Part shown: piece by piece, positions 25,925 through 35,184 of the stretch | Layout of the letters: every line of letters begins with the position of its first letter | Position numbering within the stretch: the stretch's first letter is position 1 | From: Rhodopseudomonas sp. AAP120 | GTDB taxonomy: Bacteria; Pseudomonadota; Alphaproteobacteria; Rhizobiales; Xanthobacteraceae | Direction of reading: 5' to 3' | Assembly: GCF_001295845.1 (NCBI RefSeq) | Contig: NZ_LJIC01000064.1 | Location: 1-48,587, forward strand | Length of the DNA stretch: 48,587 nt | Made by a program: the position numbers and the translations under genes | The notes under the pieces: generated by a model | The model's database searches: none | Seen by the model: only the letters and a program-made list of their open reading frames with translations | Told to the model about the DNA's origin: nothing

Positions 25925-26708
25925 TGGAATGACGCCGGAGCAACCACAGCCGTTCGACTTCGCCGCGATCGTCGCGGATCTCAACGCGCTGCTGCGGCTC
26001 AAGACCACCGTGATCGGCATGAAGATGTTCGCCACCGCCGCCGAGATGGAGGCCATCCCGAAGATCCGCCGGCCGACCGCGATCCACACCACCGACCAGA
26101 TCGTCAGCATGGCGTCGCGGCTCGGCTGGACAGTCGGCATCACCGCCGCCGATCTGGTCGGCGCGCAGTGCCGCGCGGTGATCGGGCTGGCGCCGCAGGA
26201 CGAACAGTGGCTGTCGGGCCAGTCCTATGTCGGCGTCTGGCACGGCACGGCGGAGGACGCCGCCGCGCGGCAGCGGGCGCTCGACGTGGTGCCGTTCGGC
26301 CGCTATCAGGCAATGGCGGTGTCGCCGCTGGCGAGCGGCCGGCTCGATCCGCCGGACATCTGCCTCGTTTACGCGACGCCGGGCCAGATGATCATCCTGA
26401 TCAACGGCCTGCAATATGTCGGCTACAAGAAGTTCGACTGGGGCGTGGTCGGCGAGACCGCCTGCGCCGACTCTTGGGGCAGGGCGCTCGCCACCGGCCA
26501 GCCGAGCCTGTCGCTGCCCTGCTTCGCCGAACGCCGCTACGGCGGCGTGCCCGACGAGGAGATGCTGATGGCGCTGCAGCCCGCGCATCTGGCGAAAGCG
26601 ATCGATGGCATGAAGCAGCTCGCCAAGAACGGCCTGCGCTATCCGATCCCGCCTTACGGCATCCAGGCCGACGTGCGGGCGGGGATGGGCGTATCGTATG
26701 GGAAGTAG
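25917..26708 (+). CDS. DUF169 family protein
   Basis: A 263-residue soluble protein of the DUF169 family, recognised by the overall pattern ending in ETACADSWGRALATGQPSLSLPCFAERRYGGVPDEEMLMALQPAHL, in which Cys, Arg and Gly positions are conserved. DUF169 proteins have no established biochemical role, although some are annotated near metabolite uptake or sulfur genes. ATG 25917 overlaps the kup stop (ATGCCTGA), making an operon likely; ATG 25929 is a possible alternative. The pairing with a potassium transporter is unusual and is noted as a finding. The gene ends at a pair of inverted palindromic repeats. Confidence 0.8.
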   Translation: MPDGMTPEQPQPFDFAAIVADLNALLRLKTTVIGMKMFATAAEMEAIPKIRRPTAIHTTDQIVSMASRLGWTVGITAADLVGAQCRAVIGLAPQDEQWLSGQSYVGVWHGTAEDAAARQRALDVVPFGRYQAMAVSPLASGRLDPPDICLVYATPGQMIILINGLQYVGYKKFDWGVVGETACADSWGRALATGQPSLSLPCFAERRYGGVPDEEMLMALQPAHLAKAIDGMKQLAKNGLRYPIPPYGIQADVRAGMGVSYGK

Positions 26709-26721
26709 CAGCCTCTCGTTT

Positions 26722-26870
26722 GTCATTCCGGGGCGCGAGCGCAGCTCGCGAACCCGGAATCCATAACCCCCGCGTTCGCGATCGTGCACAAGGGTAACGA
26801 CCTCCGCCCGCAAGAGCTGACGCTGCGGCGTATGGATTCCGGGCTCGCGCTACGCGCGCCCCGGAATGAC
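26722..26870. repeat. Two copies of palindrome family B in inverted orientation
   Basis: Hairpin 1 (about 26725-26760) and hairpin 2 (26836-26867) both have outer arms ATTCCGGG/CCCGGAAT with GCG-rich inner stems. The whole blocks GTCATTCCGGGGCGCG...GGAATCCATA and its reverse complement face each other about 75 bases apart, so the pair could also fold into one long cruciform. They separate the convergent DUF169 and exopolysaccharide genes. A third member is at 5707-5745. Confidence 0.8.
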
Positions 26871-26901
26871 TCGTAGAGAGGGCGCCGAAAAAGAAGAGTC
26901 T

Positions 26902-28452
26902 TCAGTACGCGTTCTCACCCTTGAGCAGGGCCCACGGCGTCTTCAGCAGGATAAACAGGTCGAACAGCACCGACCAGTTCTCGATGTAGTACAGGTCGAA
27001 TTCGACGCGCTTCTGGATCTTCTCTTCGTTGTCGATCTCGCCGCGCCAGCCGTTGATCTGGGCCCAGCCGGTGATGCCGGGCTTGACACGGTGACGGGCG
27101 AAATAGCCGTCGACGGCTTCGTCGAACAGCCGGCTCTGCAGCTTCATCTGCACCGCGTGCGGGCGCGGCCCGACCAGTGACAGATTGCCCTTGAACACCA
27201 CATTGAACAGTTGCGGCAGCTCGTCGAGACTGGTGCGGCGGATGAACTTGCCGACGCGGGTGACGCGCGGGTCGTTCTTGGTCACGACCTTGGAGGCGGT
27301 CGGGTCGGCCTGATGGTGATACATCGAGCGGAACTTGAACACGTCGATCCGCTCGTTGTTGAAGCCGAACCGCTTCTGCCGGAACAGAATTGGGCCGGGG
27401 CTGTCGAGCTTCACCGCCAGCGCCACCAGCGCCATCACCGGCGCGGCGGCCAGCAGGATCAGTCCGCCGACGACACGGTCGAACAGTTGCTTCATCACCT
27501 GATCCCAGTCGGTGATCGGTGCTTCGAACACGTCGAGCGTCGGCACGTTGCCGACGTAGGAATAGGCGCGAGGCCGGAAGCGCAGCTTGTTGGTGTGCGC
27601 CGACAGCCGGATGTCGACCGGCAGCACCCACAGCTTGTTGAGCATCTGCAGGATGCGCGTCTCGGCCGAGATCGGCAGCGCGAACAGCACCAGATCGACG
27701 CGGGTGCGGCGCGCGAATTCGAGAATGTCGTCGATCTTGCCGAGCTTCGGGCTGCCGGCGCAGGTGTCGAGCGAACGCGAGTCGTTGCGGTCGTCGAACA
27801 CGCCGAGAATCCGGATATCGCTGTCGTCGTCCTGCTGCGCGTTGAGCGCCCGGATCAGCTTCTCGCCGTTCTCGTCGGCGCCGACAATGATGGTGCGGCG
27901 ATCGAGCCGGCCTTGGCGCGCCCAGTGCCGCACCAGATTGCGCAGGATCAGGCGTTCGACGATCAGCAGCGCCAAGCCGAGCAGGAAGAACGACGACAGC
28001 CAGACTCGCGAGACTTCGCCGCCGAGCTTGGCGAAGAACGAGGCGCCGATGAACAGCAGGAACACGAATGCCCAGGCCGAGATCAGCCGCGTGATCTGCT
28101 TCAGCGTCCGGCGGAACACCTGGACTTCGTAGAGGTCGGCTGCCTGGAAGCTGATCAGAGCGGCCACCGTCATCGCGAGAATGGCGGCGATGTATTCCCA
28201 ATGCACGCCGTCGCGCCGTGCCACATAGCCGAGATACAGCGCGATCCCGACACTCGCGATCAGCACGAAGTCGGCCAGCCGGACGAGCCCGGCGATCACC
28301 ACCGGCGAGTAGGCGGGCGGCACCTTCTGGTTGGCGACGGCGAGAGCTGCGGGAGACAGCCGCTTGCGCCGCTCCACCATCGGGCGGTTCGGGTCAGGGC
28401 TCGCCGCTGTTGCGGCAGCTTCGATCATGGCGCGTGCGCTGATCGGTTCCAC
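26902..28452 (-). CDS. Polyprenyl-phosphate hexose-1-phosphate transferase (WcaJ/UppE type)
   Basis: A 516-residue inner-membrane enzyme expected to transfer a sugar-1-phosphate to undecaprenyl phosphate, the first step of exopolysaccharide repeat-unit assembly. There is an N-terminal four-helix membrane region (residues about 50-175), then a central Rossmann-like CoA-binding domain ([19 protein letters not shown]). A hydrophobic segment ([20 protein letters not shown]) follows, and then the catalytic bacterial-sugar-transferase domain: [60 protein letters not shown] 28452 has GGAA upstream; ATG 28428 is an alternative. With the genes to 34.9 kb it forms an exopolysaccharide locus. Similarity to UppE/HfsE enzymes of adhesins is inferred from architecture only. 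Confidence 0.92.
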   Translation of the reverse strand: MEPISARAMIEAAATAASPDPNRPMVERRKRLSPAALAVANQKVPPAYSPVVIAGLVRLADFVLIASVGIALYLGYVARRDGVHWEYIAAILAMTVAALISFQAADLYEVQVFRRTLKQITRLISAWAFVFLLFIGASFFAKLGGEVSRVWLSSFFLLGLALLIVERLILRNLVRHWARQGRLDRRTIIVGADENGEKLIRALNAQQDDDSDIRILGVFDDRNDSRSLDTCAGSPKLGKIDDILEFARRTRVDLVLFALPISAETRILQMLNKLWVLPVDIRLSAHTNKLRFRPRAYSYVGNVPTLDVFEAPITDWDQVMKQLFDRVVGGLILLAAAPVMALVALAVKLDSPGPILFRQKRFGFNNERIDVFKFRSMYHHQADPTASKVVTKNDPRVTRVGKFIRRTSLDELPQLFNVVFKGNLSLVGPRPHAVQMKLQSRLFDEAVDGYFARHRVKPGITGWAQINGWRGEIDNEEKIQKRVEFDLYYIENWSVLFDLFILLKTPWALLKGENAY

Positions 28453-28556
28453 GTCGCGATTCCGTTGTCACATCGCGCGCAGCAACGCCGCGCGCAGACA
28501 CCCCCGTCACGCACTTAAACGGAAAATGGCAAGAAAACGTTAGCGCAACCATCAAC

Positions 28557-29693
28557 TCACGGTGGTCCGAACGCGGCCCGGTAGCCGTCCAGCACGCCCT
28601 CGACCATTGCCTTCTGCGAGAAGTGCAGTAAGATCCGCTCGCGCAAGAGGCGCGCCCGCTCGCGCGCCGCCGGCAGATCGTCGAGCGCGGTCCGGATCGC
28701 GGCCGCCATCGCGCCGGGCTTGTTCGGGGCGAACAGCGCGGCGGTGTGCTCCGGTCCGAAGATCTCCGGGATGCCGCCGACATTGGCGGCGACCATCGGC
28801 ACACCGGCTGCGGCGGCCTCGATCACCACATAGGGCATCGAGTCGCCGCGCGACGGCACCACCAACAAGCGGCCGCGCGCGAAGCCGCTGCGGGCCTTGA
28901 CGTGCCCACTGAAGCGCACCGCTTCGATCAGGCCGAGATGCTTCACTTGAGCCCGCAGCGCCTGGGTTTCCTCGCCGTCTCCGCCGAGCGTCAGCGTCAA
29001 CGACCGGCCTTCCGCCCGCAGACGGGCGATCGCGTCGATCAACAGGTCGGCGCCCTTGATCTTGCGGAATTCGCCCACGTAGGCGACGTCGGTCGCGTCG
29101 TCGCTCGGCCTGACCGGATCGAATTCGCCGGCGGTGACGCCGTTGAACACGCAGCGCACCAGGCCTTCCGGTTTGCCGATCATCCGCTCGTAGGTGGCGC
29201 GCGCGAATTCGCTCTCGAACAGGAACAACTCGGTGCGATTCATCAGCAGCCGTTCCATCCGGCTGTAGACCTGTCCCTTCAGCGTCGACGTCGGATAGTG
29301 CAGCGAGCCGCCATGCGGCGTGTAGACCCGGATCGCATGGGCCGGCTTCGGCACCATCCGCATGAAGACGCCGGCCTTGGCGCCGTGGCCGTGAAGCACG
29401 TCGGGCTTCAGCGCGGCGATCAGCCGCGCGAAACGGCCCCACATCCACGCATCGCCCGGCGACGGTTCGCGCCGGATGGGCATCCGATACACGCCGAGGT
29501 GCATCCGTGGGGCGATCTCTGCGAGCGCGGCCTCGGCCCGCTCGCCGCCGGTGAGACTGTCGGTGATCAGCGCGACGTGATGGCCGCGATCGGCCTGACC
29601 GTTGGCGAGATCGAGAATGTGCCGGATGATGCCGCCCACGGGTGCACGTACCGCGTGGACGATCCGCAAGGGCTGGTTCGGCGAGGCCGCCAT
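28557..29693 (-). CDS. Glycosyltransferase, family GT4
   Basis: A 378-residue GT-B enzyme for exopolysaccharide assembly, cytosolic or membrane-associated. The N-terminal domain opens with LRIVHAVRAPVGGIIRHILDLA, the usual acceptor-side glycine-rich loop. The C-terminal donor domain has VAYVGEFRKIKGADLLIDAI and the E-x7-E-like motif PSRGDSMPYVVIEAAAAGVPMVAANVGGIPEI, in which the first acidic residue is Asp. ATG 29693 is chosen; a GTG at 29735 would add 14 residues and neither has a strong ribosome-binding site. It is 104 bases upstream of the transferase gene in the same orientation and divergent from the Wzz-like gene. Confidence 0.88.
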   Translation of the reverse strand: MAASPNQPLRIVHAVRAPVGGIIRHILDLANGQADRGHHVALITDSLTGGERAEAALAEIAPRMHLGVYRMPIRREPSPGDAWMWGRFARLIAALKPDVLHGHGAKAGVFMRMVPKPAHAIRVYTPHGGSLHYPTSTLKGQVYSRMERLLMNRTELFLFESEFARATYERMIGKPEGLVRCVFNGVTAGEFDPVRPSDDATDVAYVGEFRKIKGADLLIDAIARLRAEGRSLTLTLGGDGEETQALRAQVKHLGLIEAVRFSGHVKARSGFARGRLLVVPSRGDSMPYVVIEAAAAGVPMVAANVGGIPEIFGPEHTAALFAPNKPGAMAAAIRTALDDLPAARERARLLRERILLHFSQKAMVEGVLDGYRAAFGPP

Positions 29694-29985
29694 CTCAACC
29701 ACGCGAGCCGCCGGCTCCCGGCCGCGCGCCAGCACGGCGGCGATCGCGGTCAGCGCCGTCGGGACGGAGGGAAGCAGGGCGATGGCGCATCGGGAACGGT
29801 CCGGAGAGAAAAACTCGATTCAGATTAAGGGCTTTCGTAGTTAACAATTCATGATTGCAGGCGGCGGTACTACCCGTTTTCCGTCGACCGGAACCGGATT
29901 TTAACGCCCCGGCAACCTTAATCGAATGTAATCGCAGCATCGCAAGACCGGGCGTCGAGTCAGTCGCGTCAAGTAGGAGTGTGCA
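29694..29985. promoter_or_regulatory. Divergent intergenic region of the exopolysaccharide locus
   Basis: 292 bases between the GT4 gene (minus) and the Wzz-like gene (plus). The middle (about 29820-29940) is the most AT-rich part and includes TTAACAATTCATGATTG and TTTTAACG. Both promoters should lie here. I see no clear operator. A ribosome-binding site TAGGAG is at 29974-29979 before the Wzz-like gene. Confidence 0.4.
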
Positions 29986-32301
29986 ATGCGGTTCGCGTTC
30001 TGGCGTCGGACGAACGACACGACGGCCCATCGTGACGATGCTTCGGCCGCTTCCTCGGCGGCAGCGCCGCGCTCGCGGGCGGAGCGCATCAAGGCGGCGG
30101 TTCGTGAGCCGCTGCTCCGCCGCCCGCAGGCCGAAGAGCCGATCCTCAAGCGCAGCAAACAGCCTCCGGCTCCGATCGTGCCAGCCGCCGACGGCGATAT
30201 CGATCTGCGCTTGATCGGACAGGCGCTGGCCCGAAAGAAGCACCTGATCATCGCGCCGACGCTGCTGGCGCTGGTGCTGTCGCTCGCGGTCGTGAACCTG
30301 ATCACGCCGCGTTACAAATCCGAAGCGCGTATCCTGATCGACGGTCGCGAAAACATCTTCCTGCGCCCGAACGGCGAGCGCGACGAACAGCGCACCGCGC
30401 TCGATCCCGAAGCCGTCACCAGCCAGGTCCAGCTGCTGCTGTCGCGCGAGCTCGCGCTCGATGTGATCAAGAAGAACAAGCTCGCCGAGCGTCCGGAATT
30501 CGATCCGGTGCTGCAGGGAATCAATCCGCTGAAGTCGCTGCTGGCGCTGATCGGCATCGGCCGCGATCCGTTTTCAATGACCCCGGAAGAGCGGGTGCTC
30601 GACGCCTATTACGAGCGGCTGACCGCCTATGCGGTCGACAAGTCGCGGGTGATGGTGGTCGAATTTCAATCCCGCGACCCGGAGCTGGCGGCTCGGGTCG
30701 CCAACTCGATCGCTGACGGGTACCTCGTGCTGCAGCAGAATGCACGCCAGGCGCAGGCGCGCGCGGCGGGGCAGTGGCTGTCCGGTGAAATCGACTCGCT
30801 GCGCAAGAAGGTCGCCGACGCCGAGGCCAAGGCGGAAGACTTTCGGTCCAAGTCCAGCCTGTTCGTCGGCACCAACAACACCACGCTGTCGAACCAGCAG
30901 CTCGGTGAGCTGAACACCCAGCTCGGCAATGCGCGCGCGCTGAAATCCGACGCCGAATCGAAGGCCAAACTGATCAAGGAGATGCTGCAGGGCGGTCGCC
31001 CGATCGAGGCCTCCGAGGTGCTGAACTCCGATCTGATCCGCCGGCTGTCGGAGCAGCGCGTGATGCTGCGCACGCAGCTCGCCGAACAATCGTCGACGCT
31101 GCTCGACAATCATCCGCGGATCAAGGAACTGAAGGCGCAGCTTGCCGATCTCGATCGTCAGTTACGCGACGAGGCGATGAAGCTGTCGCGCTCGTTCGAG
31201 AACGATGCCCGGATCGCCAGCGGGCGGGTCGACAGCCTCACCGCCAGCCTCGAGCAGCTGAAGAAGCAGGCGTCGTCCACCAACGGCCAGGACGTGCAGC
31301 TCCGCGCGCTCGAGCGCGAAGCCAAGGCGCAGCGCGATCTTTTGGAGACGTACCTCGCCAAATATCGCGAGGCGACCACCCGCGAGACCATCGATCAGGC
31401 GCCGGCCGATGGCCGGATCATTTCCCGCGCAATCGTCTCGAATACCCCGGCCTATCCGAAGAAGCTGCCGATCGTGCTGATCGCGACGCTGGCTGCGCTG
31501 GTGCTGAGCGCCGGCAGCATCGCCACCGGCGAACTGCTGCGTATGACGCAGCCGCGCGCTGTTGCCACGGCGGCCCCCATCATCGAGCCAGTGCTGGTTC
31601 CGGCGTCGCCGGCTGCAGCAGCCGTACCGGCCGCGCCGATGGATCCGGTCGTATTCGCCGCAACAACGCCGCCCGAGAGCGTCGCCGAGCAAGCCCTGTC
31701 AGACGATATCGAAGCGCTCGCGCAGCGGCTGCGCGGTGCCGGCGAAGCGGCTCGCAAGGTCACCGTGCTCGGGACGGGGTTCACTGACAACGTCACCGCA
31801 ACCGCGCTGACACTCGCGCGAAGACTGGCGCAGGACGCCAAGGTGGTGCTGATCGACTTGTCGGAATCCTCCGGGATGCTGAAATCGGTGTCGGCCGATC
31901 CGGCCGCACCGGGGCTCGCCGAACTGATGCAGGGCGATGCCTCGTTCGGCCAGGTGATTACCCGCGACCGCGGCAGCGCGCTGCATCTGGTCAGCGCCGG
32001 CCGCCCCGGCTTCGATCGCAGCCTGCTGCAATCGCCGCGGCTGATCCTGGCGCTGAACGCGTTGCTACGCGTGTATGATCACGTGCTGCTCGACGCCGGG
32101 ACGGCGGCGGATTTGCCCGCGGAACTCCTCACGGCGCAGGCTCAGGCGGTGGTGGTGCCGGCGCCCACCATGGCGGCGGACGCCCGCGCGCGAATGGCCG
32201 AGCAGCTCAAGGCGGTCGGCTTCTCCGACGTCACCATGGTCGCCGCCGCACCGCGCCCGGCCGACGTCGTCGAGACTGGTGAACACACCGCCGCAGCGTG
32301 A
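29986..32301 (+). CDS. Exopolysaccharide chain-length protein with degenerate BY-kinase domain
   Basis: A 771-residue Wzz/GumC-type polysaccharide co-polymerase. After a basic cytosolic N-terminus (about 1-75) comes TM1 (HLIIAPTLLALVLSLAVVNLI), then a long periplasmic coiled-coil region (about 230-470, rich in Lys/Glu/Ala/Gln) and TM2 (LPIVLIATLAALVLSAGSI). The cytosolic part from about 585 has the BY-kinase/MinD fold order (VTVLGTGFTDNVTATALTLA, then VVLIDLSESSG, then VLLDAG). But the Walker A motif is absent: no GK(S/T), the loop reads GTGFTDNVTA. No Tyr cluster ends the protein. It probably lacks ATPase and kinase activity and works as a structural regulator of chain length. ATG 29986 has TAGGAG upstream. 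Confidence 0.9.
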   Translation: MRFAFWRRTNDTTAHRDDASAASSAAAPRSRAERIKAAVREPLLRRPQAEEPILKRSKQPPAPIVPAADGDIDLRLIGQALARKKHLIIAPTLLALVLSLAVVNLITPRYKSEARILIDGRENIFLRPNGERDEQRTALDPEAVTSQVQLLLSRELALDVIKKNKLAERPEFDPVLQGINPLKSLLALIGIGRDPFSMTPEERVLDAYYERLTAYAVDKSRVMVVEFQSRDPELAARVANSIADGYLVLQQNARQAQARAAGQWLSGEIDSLRKKVADAEAKAEDFRSKSSLFVGTNNTTLSNQQLGELNTQLGNARALKSDAESKAKLIKEMLQGGRPIEASEVLNSDLIRRLSEQRVMLRTQLAEQSSTLLDNHPRIKELKAQLADLDRQLRDEAMKLSRSFENDARIASGRVDSLTASLEQLKKQASSTNGQDVQLRALEREAKAQRDLLETYLAKYREATTRETIDQAPADGRIISRAIVSNTPAYPKKLPIVLIATLAALVLSAGSIATGELLRMTQPRAVATAAPIIEPVLVPASPAAAAVPAAPMDPVVFAATTPPESVAEQALSDDIEALAQRLRGAGEAARKVTVLGTGFTDNVTATALTLARRLAQDAKVVLIDLSESSGMLKSVSADPAAPGLAELMQGDASFGQVITRDRGSALHLVSAGRPGFDRSLLQSPRLILALNALLRVYDHVLLDAGTAADLPAELLTAQAQAVVVPAPTMAADARARMAEQLKAVGFSDVTMVAAAPRPADVVETGEHTAAA

Positions 32302-32336
32302 GGGCTGAAGCGACGAGTTACTGACTTTGCGTCGCC

Positions 32337-32359
32337 ATGCCCGGGCTCGTGCCGGGCAT
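32337..32359. repeat. Short palindrome ATGCCCGG...CCGGGCAT
   Basis: An 8-bp stem with a 7-base loop, in the gap between the convergent Wzz-like and acetyltransferase genes. Similar palindromes are common between genes in Bradyrhizobium-type genomes. It may end both transcripts. Confidence 0.55.
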
Positions 32360-32461
32360 CTACACCTTGCACACTTGGGTCCGTGAAAATGACGTCGATG
32401 CCGGTACAACCCGGCCGTGGCGCGTGGACAAGATGTTCACTTGGGGAGGCGGCGACGGCAG

Positions 32462-33700
32462 TTAGGTCGCGGACTCGTCGGTGGCCTGAGCGGGGCCCTT
32501 GCGTTGCAGAACGGCGCGTAGTCGTTGCGCCATCTGCTTCAGGGCCGGGCTCTGCTTGACGGTGCGCTTGGCGCGCGCCAAGGCGGCCATCGCGGGGGCG
32601 GCGAGGCGACCACGCGGCGACAGGGCGACGTAGCTGTCGACGATCGGCTCGAGATCCTTGCAGAACATCTTCTTGTAGTCGTCGGAGCCGATGCCGAGGT
32701 CGATCCGGCGATAGCCCCGCTCCGCGTAGTGATCGATGATCGACCGCATCAGGATCAGGCCCGGGCTGTAGCGTGCGGCGTCCGACAGTGTGTAGGTGTT
32801 GAACATCATCGAATAGCGTTCGCCGTCGGCGACGCCGGCGAACAGTGCGATCATCTCGTCGTCGCTCTGCAGCGCGTGGATATCGATGGCGCGGCCGCCG
32901 TCCGCCAGCTTGGTGAGGCAGGCTTGCCGGATGAAATCCGCAACGCCCGGATCGGCGAAGACGTCGGGCAGCTTCTGCGCCGCCATCCGGATCGGCTTGA
33001 TGCGGAAGAACGCGGCGAGCAGGCGCTCGATATCGGCATCGGTCGTCGCCTGCGCATAGCGATAGCCGGGCAGCGCCTGCAGCTTCTTCTCTTTGCTCTT
33101 GAGGCGACGGCGGAACGAGTTGCTGATCCGGTCGGTCGCGGGTGCGCCGGGCTCGAGCACCAGCACCGGGCAGTCGTTGACGGCGGGCTGATGCGGCAGC
33201 AGCGCCATCGGGTTGGCGAGATCGCGCCAGCGCAGCGGCTGCTGACGCAGCGCCAGCACGTCGGCGCCGTGCGGTGCAGCTTGCAAGCCGGCGATCAGCG
33301 CCGCGATCTCGCCAGCACCGGCGGTCTTCGCCACGTCACGGTGCCAGAGCGGCATGTTGAAGGTGGGATGCTTGCCGCCAAGAAAGCTCGCGATGCGGAG
33401 ACCGGCGCGGCGTTCGAGGCCGAGCGGCAGCAACAGCAGCGGGCGATGCTCGGCGTCGCTGGCGATCACGATGAACGGCTCGGTGCCCTCGGCGGCGCCG
33501 ACATGGCGTTGCCAGGCGTTGAGGAAATCGAAGCGCTGATACGGAGTGGAGACGTGTTCCGGCCGTTCCAGCACGCGCCAGATCGGCTCGGCCGCCGCCA
33601 TGTCACGGACGATGTCGACGCGTGCGATGCGGCCTGGCTGCACCGAGGAGGCAACTTGGTCCGCAGATCGGCCTTTGCTCAGCACGGCCGTCGTCGCCAT
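32462..33700 (-). CDS. BcsL/CelD-type GNAT acetyltransferase
   Basis: A 412-residue protein with the Acetyltransf_6 domain found in polysaccharide loci (BcsL, CelD, UppD-like proteins). The first domain holds RPLLLLPLGLERRAGLRIASFLGGKHPTFNMP, and the second, acyl-CoA-binding half RYSPGLILMRSIIDHYAERGYRRIDLGIGSDDYKKMF, whose GIGSDDYK stretch is the most conserved signature of the family. A basic linker SFRRRLKSKEKKLQ separates the halves. It likely acylates a sugar or lipid-linked intermediate of the exopolysaccharide. Good ribosome-binding site AAGGAAG upstream of 33700. It is convergent with the Wzz-like gene and divergent from the NodB-like gene. Confidence 0.88.
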   Translation of the reverse strand: MATTAVLSKGRSADQVASSVQPGRIARVDIVRDMAAAEPIWRVLERPEHVSTPYQRFDFLNAWQRHVGAAEGTEPFIVIASDAEHRPLLLLPLGLERRAGLRIASFLGGKHPTFNMPLWHRDVAKTAGAGEIAALIAGLQAAPHGADVLALRQQPLRWRDLANPMALLPHQPAVNDCPVLVLEPGAPATDRISNSFRRRLKSKEKKLQALPGYRYAQATTDADIERLLAAFFRIKPIRMAAQKLPDVFADPGVADFIRQACLTKLADGGRAIDIHALQSDDEMIALFAGVADGERYSMMFNTYTLSDAARYSPGLILMRSIIDHYAERGYRRIDLGIGSDDYKKMFCKDLEPIVDSYVALSPRGRLAAPAMAALARAKRTVKQSPALKQMAQRLRAVLQRKGPAQATDESAT

Positions 33701-33830
33701 CGGCGAACTTCCTTTAGTTAATTCTTTGTAGCTTTGAGATCACGCGGACCTTTACAAACAAACATCAACAAACCGTAATGAGCTGCGATGAAACGGGGCG
33801 GGAGGGCGCCGTGAGACCGGGGGACGGAGC

Positions 33831-34874
33831 TTGTCAGCAGGTGGCTTGGGTGCGGCGGCAGGGCTCGAGCTCGCCTATTTCAGCGGACTCGCACGGCTTG
33901 CGCAGGCACGAGGCGGAGGCTGCGGTGTCATCCTGCGGTTCGAACGCGTGCGGCCGACCCGCAAGGCGAAGTTCCAGCCGCTGCGCAACCGCGAAATCAC
34001 GCCGCAATTTCTCGACCGGCTGCTACGCGCGTTGCGGCGGTGGGATTGCGACATCGTCTCGCCGGCCGACCTGCTCGCGCGCCTGACGCGGCCGCGTCCG
34101 GGGCGTTTCGTCTGCCTGACATTCGACGGCGGCTCGCGCGACCTGATCTCGTTCGGGCACCCGGTGCTGGCGCGGCACAAGGCTCCGTTCGCGGTGTATC
34201 TGCCGACCGCGTTCCCGGACGGACTTGGGGAAGCCTGGTGGATGGCGCTGGAGCAGGTGATCGCCGATCACGATCGCGTCGGGCTGATGATCGATCACGC
34301 CGAGCGTCATTTCGACACCGCCACGGTCGACGACAAATATCGGGTGTTCCGCTTCGTCGGAAACTGGCTGCGTGCGTTGCCGCCGCAGGACCTGGCGGCC
34401 GCGGTGCACGATCTGTGCGGGCGCTATGGCGTCGACGTGCGGCGGCTGACGCGCGAGGCGGTGATGAGTTGGGAAGAGCTGGCGCGGCTGGCATCGGATC
34501 CGCAGGTGACGATCGGCAGCGCGACGGTCAACTATCCGCGGCTGGCCAATGTCGGCGACGTTCTCGCGCAGCGAGAGATCGCGATGGGCGGCGCCGTGTT
34601 GCGGGCCGCGCTCGGCCGCGACGCCGCGCACTTCGCTTATCCGTATGGCGAGCAAGGCAGCTTCACGGCCCGCGACGTACGGATCGTCGAACAGCTGGGC
34701 TATGCCAGCGCTGTCAGCGCGATTCCGGGCGTGATCTGCGCCGGCGCGTCGCCGCTGCCGCAGATGCTGCCGCGGATCGCCTGGGACGGCCGGCGCAAAT
34801 CGCTGCGCGGATTGCGCGTCCTGCTTTCGGGGATGATGCCGGGCGCCGCTACGCAGCTCGGCCGACGCTATTGA
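33831..34874 (+). CDS. NodB-like polysaccharide deacetylase homologue, metal ligands lost
   Basis: A 347-residue protein of the NodB fold. Motif 1, usually TFDDG, reads TFDGGSRD: the first Asp is kept, the metal-binding second Asp is Gly. Motif 2, usually H-(S/T)-x-x-H, reads GSATVNYP: both His are replaced (Ala, Tyr). Motif 3 FAYPYGE is kept. All three metal ligands of known deacetylases are gone, so activity is unlikely. The region between motif 1 and 2 contains AVYLPTAFPDGLGEAWWMALE, typical of exopolysaccharide-linked deacetylases, suggesting recent loss of function or a binding role. The start is a TTG at 33831 with weak support; no in-frame ATG is near. Confidence 0.82.
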   Translation: MSAGGLGAAAGLELAYFSGLARLAQARGGGCGVILRFERVRPTRKAKFQPLRNREITPQFLDRLLRALRRWDCDIVSPADLLARLTRPRPGRFVCLTFDGGSRDLISFGHPVLARHKAPFAVYLPTAFPDGLGEAWWMALEQVIADHDRVGLMIDHAERHFDTATVDDKYRVFRFVGNWLRALPPQDLAAAVHDLCGRYGVDVRRLTREAVMSWEELARLASDPQVTIGSATVNYPRLANVGDVLAQREIAMGGAVLRAALGRDAAHFAYPYGEQGSFTARDVRIVEQLGYASAVSAIPGVICAGASPLPQMLPRIAWDGRRKSLRGLRVLLSGMMPGAATQLGRRY

Positions 34875-35077
34875 GGATCGGGCCGCGACATCCAGGTGAC
34901 GACCGGCATCGCCGGCAGCACCCAGCCGAGACCGGCGACCACGTAATAGACGGCCTGCAGCCATTTGGACTCGGCGATCACCGGCGCCTGCGCGATCGCC
35001 ATCGCGGTCAGCGACCACACGATCGCGATCACCAGCAGCACGATGGTTCCGAGCAGTTTTCGAGTGCGGATGTTCAT
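34868..35077 (-). CDS. DUF2842 small membrane protein
   Basis: A 69-residue protein with two membrane helices (LLGTIVLLVIAIVWSLTAMAIA and LQAVYYVVAGLGWVLPAMPVV) and the basic start MNIRTRKLLG, matching the DUF2842 family found in alphaproteobacteria. No function is known. It overlaps the end of the NodB-like gene by 7 bases (convergent) and is divergent from heme A synthase, an arrangement that recurs in relatives as far as I remember. Confidence 0.8.
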   Translation of the reverse strand: MNIRTRKLLGTIVLLVIAIVWSLTAMAIAQAPVIAESKWLQAVYYVVAGLGWVLPAMPVVTWMSRPDPQ

Positions 35078-35184
35078 GGCGATGACGGGTCCCGGTCACA
35101 CGCGCTTGATGCGGCCTCGCGGCGCTTTGCGCGCAAATGTGGCCGGACTATAAGGGGCGCCTTAATCCGTTCAAGGTATGCTTT

